Assembly (NCBI GenBank): GCA_045588485.1
Contig: JAZNEI010000089.1
Location: forward strand, 90,702 to 154,701
Length of the DNA stretch: 64,000 bases
Reading direction: 5' to 3'
DNA from: HGM04593 sp045588485
Lineage (GTDB): Bacteria; Bacteroidota; Bacteroidia; Bacteroidales; Bacteroidaceae
Shown here: one piece after another, positions 17,247-26,881 of the stretch
How positions within the stretch are numbered: position 1 is the first letter of the stretch
Layout: each line of letters opens with the position of its first letter
The notes under the pieces: generated by a model
Database searches by the model: none
Seen by the model: the letters and a program-made list of their open reading frames with translations, nothing else
What the model was told of the DNA's origin: nothing
Made by a program: the position numbers and the translations under genes

Positions 17247-20200
17247 TTACTTTATCACCAAAAAACATATCAATTCAAAATCATCAAGACCTTGTATCTC
17301 TTCGGTGAAGAGTGTGCCTTGTGTGCCACTCAAAAAGCTGTCGATGTCGCTCTCTTCCTTTACGTTGATAATAGAGGATATTGCCTCGCCAAGCAGTGTG
17401 GAATAGTGCTTCATATTCCGTCCGTCGCGTGTTATGCGGTTGAACTCACGGCATAGTTCTGTATGCGGTGTGCTGTGTGGCTTGCATAGCTGACGCATAC
17501 GGTCGAGCATATCTTTCGGGGCAAGGTGGTTGATGATTACCTCGCCGTCGTCCGATATATACACCATATAGAATGGGTGCAGTTGGTTCTTGTGGTCGAT
17601 ATTCACTCCGTCGGAACGGTTCTTGAGTATATAGATTACTCCGGGCGGTGTGTTCTCTGTAGAGGGCACAACAGCGTGGAGTCCAAACGGGGTGTGTTCT
17701 ACATCGCGGTTGGTACGCATATACTCCAAGAGGTCGAGACGGAATTCATTCAGGCCTAAATCCATTATGCTGACACCGCTGTTCATCTCTTCCAAATCTA
17801 CAACCTCTTCCTGCAAGCGTTTGAGCTGTGAACGGCGATATTCAAGGTCGCCTTTCTCTTCGTCCGAAAGCAGGTTGTCATCGCCTGTCGAGGTCATAAC
17901 AGATACTTTCATTCGTGCCTCTACACGCTCTTTGAGGTTGATATAATCGTCGAGTGTCATATCCGGCCAATAGTTCACGAGCTGTATAACATCGTTCTTT
18001 GAACCGATACGGTCAATTCGCCCGAAACGCTGGATTATACGCACCGGGTTCCAATGAATATCGTAGTTTATGAGGTAGTCGCAATCCTGCAAGTTCTGTC
18101 CTTCGGAAATACAGTCTGTACCTATAAGCACATCTATCTCCTCGCTGATATTAGGGAGCAGTGTTGCCTTGTCCTTTGACTGCGGCGAGAAGAGTGTAAG
18201 CACGGTATTAAAGTCGAGCTTCTGACGGAGCTTTAAGGTGCTTCGTGCCTCTACATCGCCTGTGATAAGTGCAACATTAAGCCCTGTACGCTGTTTGATA
18301 CGCTCGGCAAGATTTTCGTAAAGATAAACGGCTGTATCGGAGAAGGCAGTAAAGATTATTACCTTTTTGTTATTGCCGTTAATCGGGTTAGCGAACTTGT
18401 TTCGCAAGTCCTCTATGAGCTGTTGCAGTTTGCAGTCGTGTTCAGGGGTGATATCTTTAAGCATCATTATGAGCAACTGCAATGTTTCGAGGTCTTGTGC
18501 AAGGTAGTGTTTCCACTTTACAAAGTCTAAATCGTCCAAAAGGATTTGCGACTTCTTACCGCCAATGAAAATGTCGTTCTCTCTGTCGTCCATTTCCAAG
18601 CCCTCGGTAAAGTCGTAATCATCTACGGCTGCTCCTGCGCGGTTGCCTGTCCTCTCGGCAAACTCTATCTTATCTACCACGCCTTTGATAAGTGCCTCTA
18701 TGCGCGACAGTGTCAAACGGAAGGAGTTTACGGAACTCTCCAAGCGTTTGAGCATATTTATTCCCATAAGGCGACGAATACCCTTTTCGCGTCCTGACAT
18801 TCCTTTGCCGGCAAAGTTGCGTCCTTCGCTGTCGGTGGATATATATTTATCCCTTGCACTCGGCAAGAGGAAATCAGAGGGGGTATATATTGCAAGATTG
18901 AGATTGTTTATAAGCGTGTAAATCTCGTTATATGTGATAGCAGAATCAAGGTCGGTAAGGTGTGGCCGGCGGGAGATTGGCTTTAACCTCTTGGGGAACT
19001 TGCCAATGTCGGTAGTGTCATAATACTGCTCAATGTGCCGACGACTGCGTGCAATGGTAACGGAGTCGAGGACTTCAAAGAAATCGAAATCGAGTTCTTG
19101 GAGTAGCTTCGCAGTGGTGCGTTCTTCTGCCGGAATACGTGTCCAGCGGTTATACGCTGCCTGTACCTGTCGGAATATATCGTCAATGCTACGCGATGTG
19201 TTCAGCAGCGAGTCGATATTTGCGCTGTCGCCCTCGTATGCAAGTTGCAGTTGGTTCTTAAGGTCGTTGAAGCGGTTGTTTACGGGAGTGGCCGAAAGCA
19301 TAAGCACTTTGGTCTTTACTCCGTTGCGTATAACGCGGTTGAGCAGGCGCAGGTAACGGTTATCGCGTTGGTCGCCGTCATCTGTTGTTGTGGTCTTGCC
19401 ACCATTGCGGAAATTGTGGCTCTCGTCGATAACGACAAGGTCATAGTTGCCCCAATTTATCTTGTCAAGGTCGTACCCGTTGGAAACACCGTGTTCACGC
19501 GATAGGTCGGTATGGAAAAGGACATCGTAACGCAAGCGGTCTTTCGCCAATGGGTTGTTTATGTAGTTGCTTCGGTATGTAGTCCAGTTGTCATAGAGTT
19601 TCTTGGGGCAAAGTACAAGCACATTGCGGTTACGGCTCTCATAATACTTCACTACCGATAGTGCGGTGAAGGTCTTTCCCAAACCTACGCTGTCGGCAAG
19701 AATACAGCCGTTGTACTTCTCCAATTTGTTGATTATGGCAAGTGAGGCATCGCGCTGGAAATTGTATAGTTTGTTCCATATAACGCTGTCCTTGAAGCCT
19801 GTTGCCTCGTTAGGCAGTACATCTTCGGAAATATCTTCCAAAAACTCGTGGAATATATTGTAGAGTGCCACGAAATAGAGGAAATCGGGGGCGTTCTCTT
19901 TGTATGCATTGGTGATGTTCTCTATTACCTCGTCGGTAACGACCTGCAATTTGCCGGTGTCGTGCCATAACTGCTCGAAGAGGGTGAGATATTGCTGTGA
20001 ATATGGCGCGTCGAGCTTGTTTATCATCGTGTAGGCATTGTCGCCTCGCTCACAGCCAAGTTCTACTGTTGTAAAGCCGTTCAACGGCATATAGGACTTG
20101 TCATCGACATTGGCAAAGCCCATCATATTCTCGCCTGTCCTGTTGGACTTGAAGCAGGCTTTCTTCTTTATCCACTCGGCGCACTCTTTGGCAACGGCAC

Positions 20201-20492
20201 GCTGGGTAAGTTCATTGCGGAGCTTTACTTCAAACTCGGAGCCGTAAAGATTGCGTTCACGGTTGAGACGCGGAATGTAGAATTCACGCTTCTGCTTGCT
20301 TGCCTTTTCGGTGGTAAAGGTGGGAGAGGTAAACACAAAACGTAACTCTTCAATATCTTTGAGCTGTTCTTTCAATTCTTGAAAAGCATAGATAGAGAAG
20401 CAGGAAGCTGCGATAGAGAGTTTACTGCCCTCGCGCAACTCTACAACTAAATCTTCTTTTAGTGTTTTGTGTATATTGTCGATTATCTCCAT
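17247..20492 (-). CDS. SNF2-type helicase with N-terminal PLD-like region
   Basis: About 1081 aa from the ATG at 20492 (MEIIDNIHKTLKEDLVVEL). The open frame extends to a TTG at 20582, but that lies against a terminator-like T-run, so the ATG is preferred. Residues 1-~200 resemble the phospholipase D-like domain of helicases found with type III and DUF4391 cassettes, without a clear HKD. The SNF2 core has ILADSVGLGKTFTALSVVKYY (motif I), NVLVLCPKKLYDNW, YDLVVIDESHNFRN (DESH), VLMLSATPVNNRFNDL, IFTAFSDTAVYLYENLA, and LINYDIHWNPVRIIQRFGRIDRIGS (VI). It leads the operon helicase - membrane protein - DUF4391 - mod - res, probably as a translocase that works with the methyltransferase/nuclease. Confidence 0.88.
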   Translation of the reverse strand: MEIIDNIHKTLKEDLVVELREGSKLSIAASCFSIYAFQELKEQLKDIEELRFVFTSPTFTTEKASKQKREFYIPRLNRERNLYGSEFEVKLRNELTQRAVAKECAEWIKKKACFKSNRTGENMMGFANVDDKSYMPLNGFTTVELGCERGDNAYTMINKLDAPYSQQYLTLFEQLWHDTGKLQVVTDEVIENITNAYKENAPDFLYFVALYNIFHEFLEDISEDVLPNEATGFKDSVIWNKLYNFQRDASLAIINKLEKYNGCILADSVGLGKTFTALSVVKYYESRNRNVLVLCPKKLYDNWTTYRSNYINNPLAKDRLRYDVLFHTDLSREHGVSNGYDLDKINWGNYDLVVIDESHNFRNGGKTTTTDDGDQRDNRYLRLLNRVIRNGVKTKVLMLSATPVNNRFNDLKNQLQLAYEGDSANIDSLLNTSRSIDDIFRQVQAAYNRWTRIPAEERTTAKLLQELDFDFFEVLDSVTIARSRRHIEQYYDTTDIGKFPKRLKPISRRPHLTDLDSAITYNEIYTLINNLNLAIYTPSDFLLPSARDKYISTDSEGRNFAGKGMSGREKGIRRLMGINMLKRLESSVNSFRLTLSRIEALIKGVVDKIEFAERTGNRAGAAVDDYDFTEGLEMDDRENDIFIGGKKSQILLDDLDFVKWKHYLAQDLETLQLLIMMLKDITPEHDCKLQQLIEDLRNKFANPINGNNKKVIIFTAFSDTAVYLYENLAERIKQRTGLNVALITGDVEARSTLKLRQKLDFNTVLTLFSPQSKDKATLLPNISEEIDVLIGTDCISEGQNLQDCDYLINYDIHWNPVRIIQRFGRIDRIGSKNDVIQLVNYWPDMTLDDYINLKERVEARMKVSVMTSTGDDNLLSDEEKGDLEYRRSQLKRLQEEVVDLEEMNSGVSIMDLGLNEFRLDLLEYMRTNRDVEHTPFGLHAVVPSTENTPPGVIYILKNRSDGVNIDHKNQLHPFYMVYISDDGEVIINHLAPKDMLDRMRQLCKPHSTPHTELCREFNRITRDGRNMKHYSTLLGEAISSIINVKEESDIDSFLSGTQGTLFTEEIQGLDDFELICFLVIK

Positions 20493-20579
20493 TCCCCAAC
20501 CATTGTGCCTAATGCTCTTTTGGTTACGGACTTCTAATAACCTAACTATTATGTTTTGATTAAATGTGCTTATCGGACA

Positions 20580-20921
20580 CAAAAAAAGCGTGAGAGTCCA
20601 TACCTGTTACTCGTCCCGCTATCTGAGGCCTTCGCATTGCCTATCTCTGTTGAACGAGCAACGCAGAAGCCTCACGCTGTATGTATATAACAAACCTATA
20701 CACTAACAGTTGTCAATGATGTATAAACATCAACAACCATAGTGTAAACGGCATGCATAGACACACCACAAGGCATCTACCGCTGCTACATTCTTGACAG
20801 AGATTAGAAGTTGCGAAGTTCCAGACAGCCAAGAAAGAGCGTTAGTAAACGCTTTTCAATAAAATTTGCACCCTCCCACATAACCCATATCGGGCTTCTG
20901 CAAGCGATATGCATTTGCAAA
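20580..20921 (-). ncRNA. Highly structured leader or stand-alone ncRNA upstream of the type III operon
   Basis: From a TAAATTTG -7 box (20928-20935) to a T7 run (20581-20587), the minus strand can fold into four strong hairpins. They are CATATC/GATATG with an inner GGCTT/CAAGC (20886-20911), AGCGTT/AACGCT (20838-20853), TACACTA/TAGTGTA with inner GTTGT/ACAAC and TGATG/CATCA (20699-20746), and AGCGTGAG/CTCACGCT closing over GAGGCTTCTGCGTTGC-type pairing (20587-20678) just before the T-run. The last looks like an intrinsic terminator, so the product would be a ~340-nt RNA ending ~90 nt before the helicase ATG: either an attenuated leader or an independent RNA. It has no match to tmRNA, RNase P or SRP signatures that I know. 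Confidence 0.5.
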
Positions 20922-20927
20922 AATAAA

Positions 20928-20935
20928 CAAATTTA
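20928..20935 (-). promoter_or_regulatory. Bacteroidales -7 box for the structured leader
   Basis: TAAATTTG on the minus strand matches TAnnTTTG exactly. A TTTG lies 15 bp upstream, a short spacing, so the -33 element is weak. It is placed ~10 nt before the first hairpin. Confidence 0.5.
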
Positions 20936-21200
20936 TTTTAGATTCAATGCCAAAGGTTAGAAATGTGGAAAATGCACTATATTCCCTATCGCTTAAATAT
21001 AAGATACTAATTCTATTTAATTAAAAGTTTAAATATTTATATTTGTAGACGATTAGGCAGAAAAATTATGCATAATTGAAAACTGTTTTGCTATTAACAT
21101 ACATTAGTTTTGTTAATATTCATTTGGCACAAATAGTCTACAATATTACTGTATAAAATATATTGATATCATAAGTTTTTAAACAAAATAAAAAAAGAAT

Positions 21201-22598
21201 ATGAAACTTTATATTATAGGAAAGAATTCAGAAGATAAGGGTAATCAACTAGAACAACTAACACAATTAATCCTAGAGCAATATAACATTAAAAATATTT
21301 GCAGAGGTATGATATCTACAGGTGGTGATGAAATAGATGTTTTTGGAGTGTCATATAATGGTTTAGGGAATATGGTAGAAGTTCCTATTATTTGTGAATG
21401 CAAAGCTCACGATAGACTCGTTACCTTACCTGATTGGCTTAAATTTATTGGGAAATTTTATACTAAATTTCTAGATAATCAAAACGTCAATGGATATTTC
21501 ATCTCACTTTCTGGTGTTAATGGGAATGTCTTAGGTGCGTATGAGGAATTTAAGAAGAAGAACAAATCAATTAAATTGTTTCAAGGAGACGAACTTTTAG
21601 AGTTAATCTCAAAGCATTTTAATATTTCTCCTCAAAATGATATTATTGCTAAAGTTTCAGAATGTACGGATAGGAAAATACGAGACACCTCATTAATATA
21701 TTATGATAAACTTGTTTATTGGGCTGTATCTTTTATTGAAGGCGGTTTTACATTATTGGACTCATATAACAACTGGATAGAAAAAGAAAAATATGAAAAT
21801 TTACAATCTATGTTTAATGATTATACCAATTTGACAGATTACATAGATATTGAAACCGAATACAAACAACATATTAGGAAACAGTACATTGAAGGACATA
21901 TATTATTTAATTGTATAAAACATTCAAAGATATCAATTGATGAATTGTTGAAAAGTTTTGAACATTATTCCCCGACAATAAATGTTCTTGCAACTGAGGT
22001 TATCAAATGTGCGATAAATATAGATTTTATAGAATATAAAAACGATATCTTTAGATTAACAAACATTACAAATAAAGCAGATTTCTTTAGATATATTTTA
22101 AATAGACCAATTATACCTGAATTGTTAGAATGTTCTATGTACAAAAACCTAATTAATGACGAATTAATATCTGAAATAGAAACGATTCAAGAAGGTATGC
22201 CTATACCTAATGACAAAAGACAAGACTGTATTAGGCTTTTACAGTTATCACCAACAGCTTTGATATATGCTGTTACTCCAGACTCTGTAATTCATCAAGG
22301 ACGAAAATTAGAAAACTTTATAACTGATGAAATTGACAAAAAACATTTTGATATATTTATGGGCAATATTATTGATGGAGTGACGATAGATTTTGAAAAC
22401 GCAAGTTTGCATAAGATTCACTTACAGAAATTTGGGTTAAAATCATTATCAATTAATAGGACATTGGTTATTAATGAAGATGAGAAAGACCAAATTATAA
22501 TCAAACATGCATCAATATTAAAATTGGCAGTTCTGTCCGAATTCCAGAATGAACCAGCTGTTATAATTAATACTTTTGAAACCAGCAAAATAGAATAA
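21201..22598 (+). CDS. Mrr-like PD-(D/E)xK endonuclease-domain protein
   Basis: 465 aa. The N-terminal ~130 residues form a restriction-endonuclease fold: helix KGNQLEQLTQLILEQY, then STGGDEIDVFG (E44, D46) and PIICECKAHD (E66-x-K68), the catalytic E-D-ExK set of Mrr/Hjc-like nucleases. The remaining ~330 residues are helical and unrecognised and may sense a trigger. It is divergent from the type III operon and leads three plus-strand genes that each carry a nuclease-like motif (130- and ~165-bp gaps). A type IV restriction or abortive role is inferred. The coding DNA is very AT-rich, unlike the type III cassette, indicating separate acquisition. Confidence 0.7.
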   Translation: MKLYIIGKNSEDKGNQLEQLTQLILEQYNIKNICRGMISTGGDEIDVFGVSYNGLGNMVEVPIICECKAHDRLVTLPDWLKFIGKFYTKFLDNQNVNGYFISLSGVNGNVLGAYEEFKKKNKSIKLFQGDELLELISKHFNISPQNDIIAKVSECTDRKIRDTSLIYYDKLVYWAVSFIEGGFTLLDSYNNWIEKEKYENLQSMFNDYTNLTDYIDIETEYKQHIRKQYIEGHILFNCIKHSKISIDELLKSFEHYSPTINVLATEVIKCAINIDFIEYKNDIFRLTNITNKADFFRYILNRPIIPELLECSMYKNLINDELISEIETIQEGMPIPNDKRQDCIRLLQLSPTALIYAVTPDSVIHQGRKLENFITDEIDKKHFDIFMGNIIDGVTIDFENASLHKIHLQKFGLKSLSINRTLVINEDEKDQIIIKHASILKLAVLSEFQNEPAVIINTFETSKIE

Positions 22599-22728
22599 CA
22601 TAATAAAACTCAATCATAAGATATATACTTTACATTATCAAGTAAGAATAAAGTTCGTATATTAAATAGTTTTTTTCGATTAGAACTTATGAAAAGAAAC
22701 ATTAAAATAGTATTAATATAGATTACTA

Positions 22729-23832
22729 ATGGAAATAACACCTGCTAAAATTGTTTTGGAGTTTCAAAAATATCCAACTTTTCATCCTTTTAGATTGATC
22801 TCAGATTTATATTATGACAATGAAGGACAAATAAAAGAAATCAAGCCAGACAATGTGTGGGCTATAAACACAATTAATGCGATTATAAGTCCCTTAATAA
22901 ACTTAGCGCGATATAGCAAAACTGCTTACGAGGATATGGTTCACTCAAAATTGAAGGCAAAGGATAAGAATAACTTTAATCGCCATAATCTAATTTCTGC
23001 TTATTGTGAACTATCTTTAATGAATACATTCTTATGTAGAAGCACTAACCCAGACTCATTTGCTTATGAGGACAAATGTCGTACTGATGCAAAAAGAAAT
23101 GTTGAGTTTTCTATTAAAATGGATAGATTCATATTTCATGTAGAAGTTAAGACGTCTAATTTAATAGATGAAGATAGACGTATCGTAGAAAAACTTAAAG
23201 AGACAGAAAGAGTTCTTGTATTAGATGCTCGCCACAAGGATTACCAAACAATAGTAAATAAGGCAAAAAAGATAAACTTGCCTTTAATAGGAAGCCTTGA
23301 CCGAAGAATCGATGATTTTCTAAGTAGTGCGAATGAAAAATTTGCACAAACCACCTCTGAATATGAGGTTAATTTACTTGTAATATGCTGGGATGACCGT
23401 ATACAGCAACCTCTTATGGCTTTGAAGAGTTGTGAAGCAGAAGGACTTTTAACGAGTTATTCTTATAAAAAGGCAGAGGATGGAAGTTTACAACAATATC
23501 CTAATATTGATTGTATTATTGTTAATAGCAATTATTCTCTATTTAAAGATTACATAAACCTCGTCTTATATGAGCAAACTTATTTATATAATATTGTAAA
23601 TCCTTTTTTTCAGGTCTTTACTAATAATTATCTAATAGATCATAATTTAACAGCAGACAGGATTGCAATAATTAATTCTATCATCCAACAGAAAACGGAA
23701 ATAGTAGATGAAATTTATGCTTCAACTCTTCCGCCTGTAAGTATCGCTTTTATGAAAGGGCCGGAAAGCAATGTTATATCTTTTCGCCATATAAATATTG
23801 AAGACTGTTTGGGGCAAATTGAAGAATTATAA
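22729..23832 (+). CDS. Putative PD-(D/E)xK-like protein
   Basis: 367 aa, no family recognised by name. Around residues 120-141, AKRNVEFSIKMDRFIFHVEVKTSN has the shape of a nuclease core: a strand with D132, then HVEVK giving E139-x-K141, followed by a helix with basic residues. A later strand, LLVICWDDRIQQPLMALKS, could be the next core strand. It is the middle of three nuclease-motif genes on the plus strand and may act together with the Mrr-like protein upstream. AT-rich like its neighbours. The ATG at 22729 follows a leader without a recognisable terminator. Confidence 0.5.
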   Translation: MEITPAKIVLEFQKYPTFHPFRLISDLYYDNEGQIKEIKPDNVWAINTINAIISPLINLARYSKTAYEDMVHSKLKAKDKNNFNRHNLISAYCELSLMNTFLCRSTNPDSFAYEDKCRTDAKRNVEFSIKMDRFIFHVEVKTSNLIDEDRRIVEKLKETERVLVLDARHKDYQTIVNKAKKINLPLIGSLDRRIDDFLSSANEKFAQTTSEYEVNLLVICWDDRIQQPLMALKSCEAEGLLTSYSYKKAEDGSLQQYPNIDCIIVNSNYSLFKDYINLVLYEQTYLYNIVNPFFQVFTNNYLIDHNLTADRIAIINSIIQQKTEIVDEIYASTLPPVSIAFMKGPESNVISFRHINIEDCLGQIEEL

Positions 23833-23848
23833 TAATTTAAAAAGAAAG

Positions 23849-23935
23849 ATGAGTATCAGGAATATAAAAAAGAAAAAAAGAAAAAAAGACAACAGCCACG
23901 TCCTAAACGAAAAAAGCAAAATCATCAAGTTTTAA
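23849..23935 (+). other. Short ORF with A_AAA_AAG slippery site feeding the 589-aa frame
   Basis: ATG at 23849 (after AAAGAAAG) opens a 28-codon Lys-rich ORF ending TAA at 23935. Its seventh and eighth codons form A_AAA_AAG (23866-23872), the canonical -1 slippery heptamer. A -1 slip enters the frame that stays open through KRQQPRPKRKKQNHQ... into the ATG at 23998. That frame itself has no start codon upstream of 23998 back to its TAA at 23833. Confidence 0.4.
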
Positions 23936-23997
23936 AGCAGAAAAGTTCGTCAGAGCTAAATACTTATATAAAAAATGCTGGAAAACAACTTGTTGAA

Positions 23998-25767
23998 ATG
24001 TTTAAAAATAAAGACAAGATTGTTGCTTTACTTAATGATAATATAAATATTATCGAGTATTATTTCCGTAAATACGATACAATACAATTGTTAGGTAGCA
24101 TTGGATTGTATTTATTAGAAAACCTGCCTAATCCTGAAAAATCTTTCTATGCACAAAGTAGTGGTATTGGTCTTGATTTAGATGAAAACGCAGAAGTACT
24201 TGCCGAGTATGCCTTGAACTTTGGACTAGCCATACCGAACACTAACAAAGAAAATCCAACAGATGCAATTGTCGAAGAACTAAGAAATCGATTAAGGATC
24301 TTGTTCTTTACATATATACATTTAGATATGCCGCTTGAAAATGATTCATTAAAAATGCTAGAATGGTTAATACATATGGATACTATTGCAATTAGAGGTG
24401 ATGGTTATCAAACTCATGTCTATGAGGTGTTTAAGGAAATGTTTATTCCTCATTCAGATTTCTACATAAAAGAATATGGGTATAATATAGAACAATTATT
24501 TAATTTTTTTATGGAATTAGAAGATCGAGTAATATGTAAAATTGCAAATCAAAATTCCTTGTATGGCACAAAAAAGATGTATGACAGGTTGCTAAAATGG
24601 GAAGAAACATACGGCAAAGCTGGTGATTTAATACTTGGGCGGAAACACGATGCTAGTAAAGGGATATTTGGAGATTTCGTCAATGCAAATCCAGATGTTC
24701 CACATTCCGAAGATTATAATCACTTAATTGCATATGAAACAAGCGACTATACTAAATCAGATATAATCTTTTGGGTTTATCCTCAAAATGAAGTGGAAAG
24801 AAACATTCTAAATTCTTTGTCTATGGAATTTGGGGATAATTCTTCATTTCTTGATGAAGGTGAATATAAAGGAAATATTATGAATGGGCATAGTATTTTC
24901 GAAAAGCCTTTTGTAAAAAACGGCGAAAAATTTTACTGTTTCACCCCTATGATTCCCCATCGTAATCTTTTCTTAATTGCAGAGAAACTTATGAAAAGAA
25001 ACGATGCCTATTATCAAAAGAATTTTCAACAGAACTCTAGCTATATCAGCAGAGATGCATATATTGAAAGAAAGGCTAGAGAAGTGCTAGATTCATTTCT
25101 TCAAAATGTAAAATTCTATTCATCATTGTCATATACAGTGAATAACAATGGTGTAAGCAAAAATACAGAACTTGATATACTTGGAATATCGGATAAAGCC
25201 AACTATGTAATTGAAGTTAAAGCTCATGAACTTAGTCGCAAGGACAGAGTTGGGCTAGAAGGAGCGAAGTTTAAATTTAAGGTATCGGTTGCTGAAGCTT
25301 GCAGTCAATGCAACAGGGCTTATGGGTATATTAAACAAAATGATATTCCTAAATTCGGTAGCAAACTGGGGGAGATATCTATAGACAAATCCAAACCTAC
25401 TTATAAGATTGTTGTTACATTTCAACATTATTATGCACTATTAGGCCAAATGGATAAATTAATAGAGTCTGGCTTGATGAAGGAAGAATATCGTGATACA
25501 TGGATTGTTTCACTTTTTGATTTGATGGTTGTCTCTGAATTCATAGAAAACGAAGATGAGTTTTTGGCATATTTGAATATGCATAAAATAATAAATACAA
25601 ATCATAGTACATTCCAAGATGAACTAGATTTGCTAGGCCAATTCTTAAATTTCGATTTAGCAAAAAAAGTGCAGCCTAATAAACCAATTTGGATATATGG
25701 AGGAACTGAGGATATTGATGTAGAATATTCTAAAGAATACTATCTCCCTATTAATCACAAGAACTAG
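23998..25767 (+). CDS. PD-(D/E)xK-domain protein, possibly extended by frameshifting
   Basis: 589 aa from the first in-frame ATG. The nuclease-like core is near residue 390: KNTELDILGISDKANYVIEVKAHEL gives E391-x-D393 and E406-x-K408, as in restriction-type nucleases, preceded by a helix (RKAREVLDSFLQNV). The upstream ~350 residues are helical with no family recognised. The reading frame is open a further 50 codons upstream (basic, Lys/Arg-rich) without an initiator, and an overlapping short ORF carries a slippery A_AAA_AAG. The true product may therefore start at 23849 by -1 frameshift. Alternatives are a sequencing indel in the A-runs or simple initiation at 23998. It is the third gene of the nuclease trio. 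Confidence 0.6.
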   Translation: MFKNKDKIVALLNDNINIIEYYFRKYDTIQLLGSIGLYLLENLPNPEKSFYAQSSGIGLDLDENAEVLAEYALNFGLAIPNTNKENPTDAIVEELRNRLRILFFTYIHLDMPLENDSLKMLEWLIHMDTIAIRGDGYQTHVYEVFKEMFIPHSDFYIKEYGYNIEQLFNFFMELEDRVICKIANQNSLYGTKKMYDRLLKWEETYGKAGDLILGRKHDASKGIFGDFVNANPDVPHSEDYNHLIAYETSDYTKSDIIFWVYPQNEVERNILNSLSMEFGDNSSFLDEGEYKGNIMNGHSIFEKPFVKNGEKFYCFTPMIPHRNLFLIAEKLMKRNDAYYQKNFQQNSSYISRDAYIERKAREVLDSFLQNVKFYSSLSYTVNNNGVSKNTELDILGISDKANYVIEVKAHELSRKDRVGLEGAKFKFKVSVAEACSQCNRAYGYIKQNDIPKFGSKLGEISIDKSKPTYKIVVTFQHYYALLGQMDKLIESGLMKEEYRDTWIVSLFDLMVVSEFIENEDEFLAYLNMHKIINTNHSTFQDELDLLGQFLNFDLAKKVQPNKPIWIYGGTEDIDVEYSKEYYLPINHKN

Positions 25768-25842
25768 AAATAGTAACATGTTTACACAATTCATTAATTC
25801 AGTGTTGGTTATTTCTTAAATATCGATTAGACACCCCTATAA

Positions 25843-26070
25843 TTGGAGGGGATTTGTTGTGTTTCATTTGTAGCAAATAATAATACTAAACTGGACGAAA
25901 TTAAAAATCTTATATCATCGTTCGGATTTAACATTACAAGTGAAAAAGTCGTAGATATATTATTGGCATATAATTTATTAATTTACAAGCAAGAGAATGG
26001 TAATTTGATAATAAATTATAGGGAGGATGATTTAGGTTCATATGATACAGAAAAATTATATATTTGCTAA
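25843..26070 (+). CDS. Small ORF or gene remnant, ~75 codons
   Basis: The frame opens straight after a TAA at 25840 and has only a TTG start. The sequence (NNTKLDEIKNLISSFGFNITSEKVVDILLAYNLLIYKQENGNLIINY) looks protein-like but matches nothing I recognise, so this may be the tail of a decayed gene following the nuclease trio. Confidence 0.3.
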   Translation: MEGICCVSFVANNNTKLDEIKNLISSFGFNITSEKVVDILLAYNLLIYKQENGNLIINYREDDLGSYDTEKLYIC

Positions 26071-26118
26071 CCAAAGTGTTTGTATCATTATTATAAACCA
26101 ATTGTATGAAACAAACAA

Positions 26119-26162
26119 TTCCCCAGAACCGCCTATATAATTAAGGTAGTCCTGGGGATTAT
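26119..26162. terminator. Hairpin between convergent genes
   Basis: CCCCAG (26121-26126) pairs with CTGGGG (26152-26157), with further pairing inside (CCT/AGG). The T-tracts are weak on both sides (ATTATTATG; AATTGTTTG). It lies just past the recombinase stop at 26176 and probably ends transcription from both sides. Confidence 0.55.
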
Positions 26163-26175
26163 TATGTGTAGTAGT

Positions 26176-26763
26176 TTAGAAAGTCAAGCAATCATAGGTT
26201 TCGAGTATCTCCTCTTGCCGTAAGCCTAGATAGCGTTTGGTGATTGCAACGGAGCTATGGTTGAATAGTTCCATCAGCTTTACAAGTGCAAGTTCGCTGT
26301 TCTCGCCGTTCATTGTGTAAACCTGCCGGCCAAAGGTCTTGCGGAGCGAGTGGCAAGAGAAATTCTTCACCTTCAGCCGGTAGCGTTTCTTTGCCTCTTT
26401 AAGGATTACGTTTATTCGCTGAATGGTAAACACCGTTCCCTTCTGACTAAGGAATACCGGTGCGCTAATGCCGGTTGGGGCAATGTGATTATAGCATTCT
26501 GTTATATGCTGCCGTAGTTGTGGGTTCAGGCGTATGACTCTTGTCTTGCCTGTCTTCTTTTCAATTATGGTAAACTCTTCTGTGTTCAGAATCTGTCTCC
26601 ATCTGAGAGCAAGAATGTCGGAAATTCTCAATCCTGTGAAACAGCCTATTGCCACAAGAAGCGAGATTTTGTAGTTTCCGTCTTTTGCTAAATTTCTAAT
26701 AAGGTTCATTGCGTCGGACCATACAAGATAGTCCGCTGTAGTCTTTGAATATTTAAGTCCCAT
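26176..26763 (-). CDS. Short tyrosine recombinase lacking an arm/core-binding N-domain
   Basis: 195 aa from the ATG at 26763 (MGLKYSKTTADYLVWSD); an open extension to 26862 is basic and less likely. The catalytic domain is complete: R in CFTGLRISDI, K in EKKTGKTRVIRL, HxxR in CHSLRKTFG, H in LFNHSS and Y in ITKRYLGL. The usual SAM-like core-binding domain is absent. Small recombinases of this type are common in Bacteroidales elements and may act on invertible or element-borne sites rather than drive integration. It is followed by a terminator and closes a minus-strand gene block reaching to 31.3 kb. Confidence 0.85.
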   Translation of the reverse strand: MGLKYSKTTADYLVWSDAMNLIRNLAKDGNYKISLLVAIGCFTGLRISDILALRWRQILNTEEFTIIEKKTGKTRVIRLNPQLRQHITECYNHIAPTGISAPVFLSQKGTVFTIQRINVILKEAKKRYRLKVKNFSCHSLRKTFGRQVYTMNGENSELALVKLMELFNHSSVAITKRYLGLRQEEILETYDCLTF

Positions 26764-26881
26764 AATGTTCTGTTTTATTGGTTCGTAAATAATAATGAAT
26801 GTTCTCTTTTTGTGCTTTTTTGTAAGTGGTTGATTATTAGCGAAACGTTCACTAATTATCAAAGTGAATGTTTTTCAAACA

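Noticed and set aside
20492..20582. TTG start at 20582 for the SNF2 helicase
   Set aside because: It would begin inside the T-run of a terminator-like hairpin; the ATG at 20492 gives a natural N-terminus.
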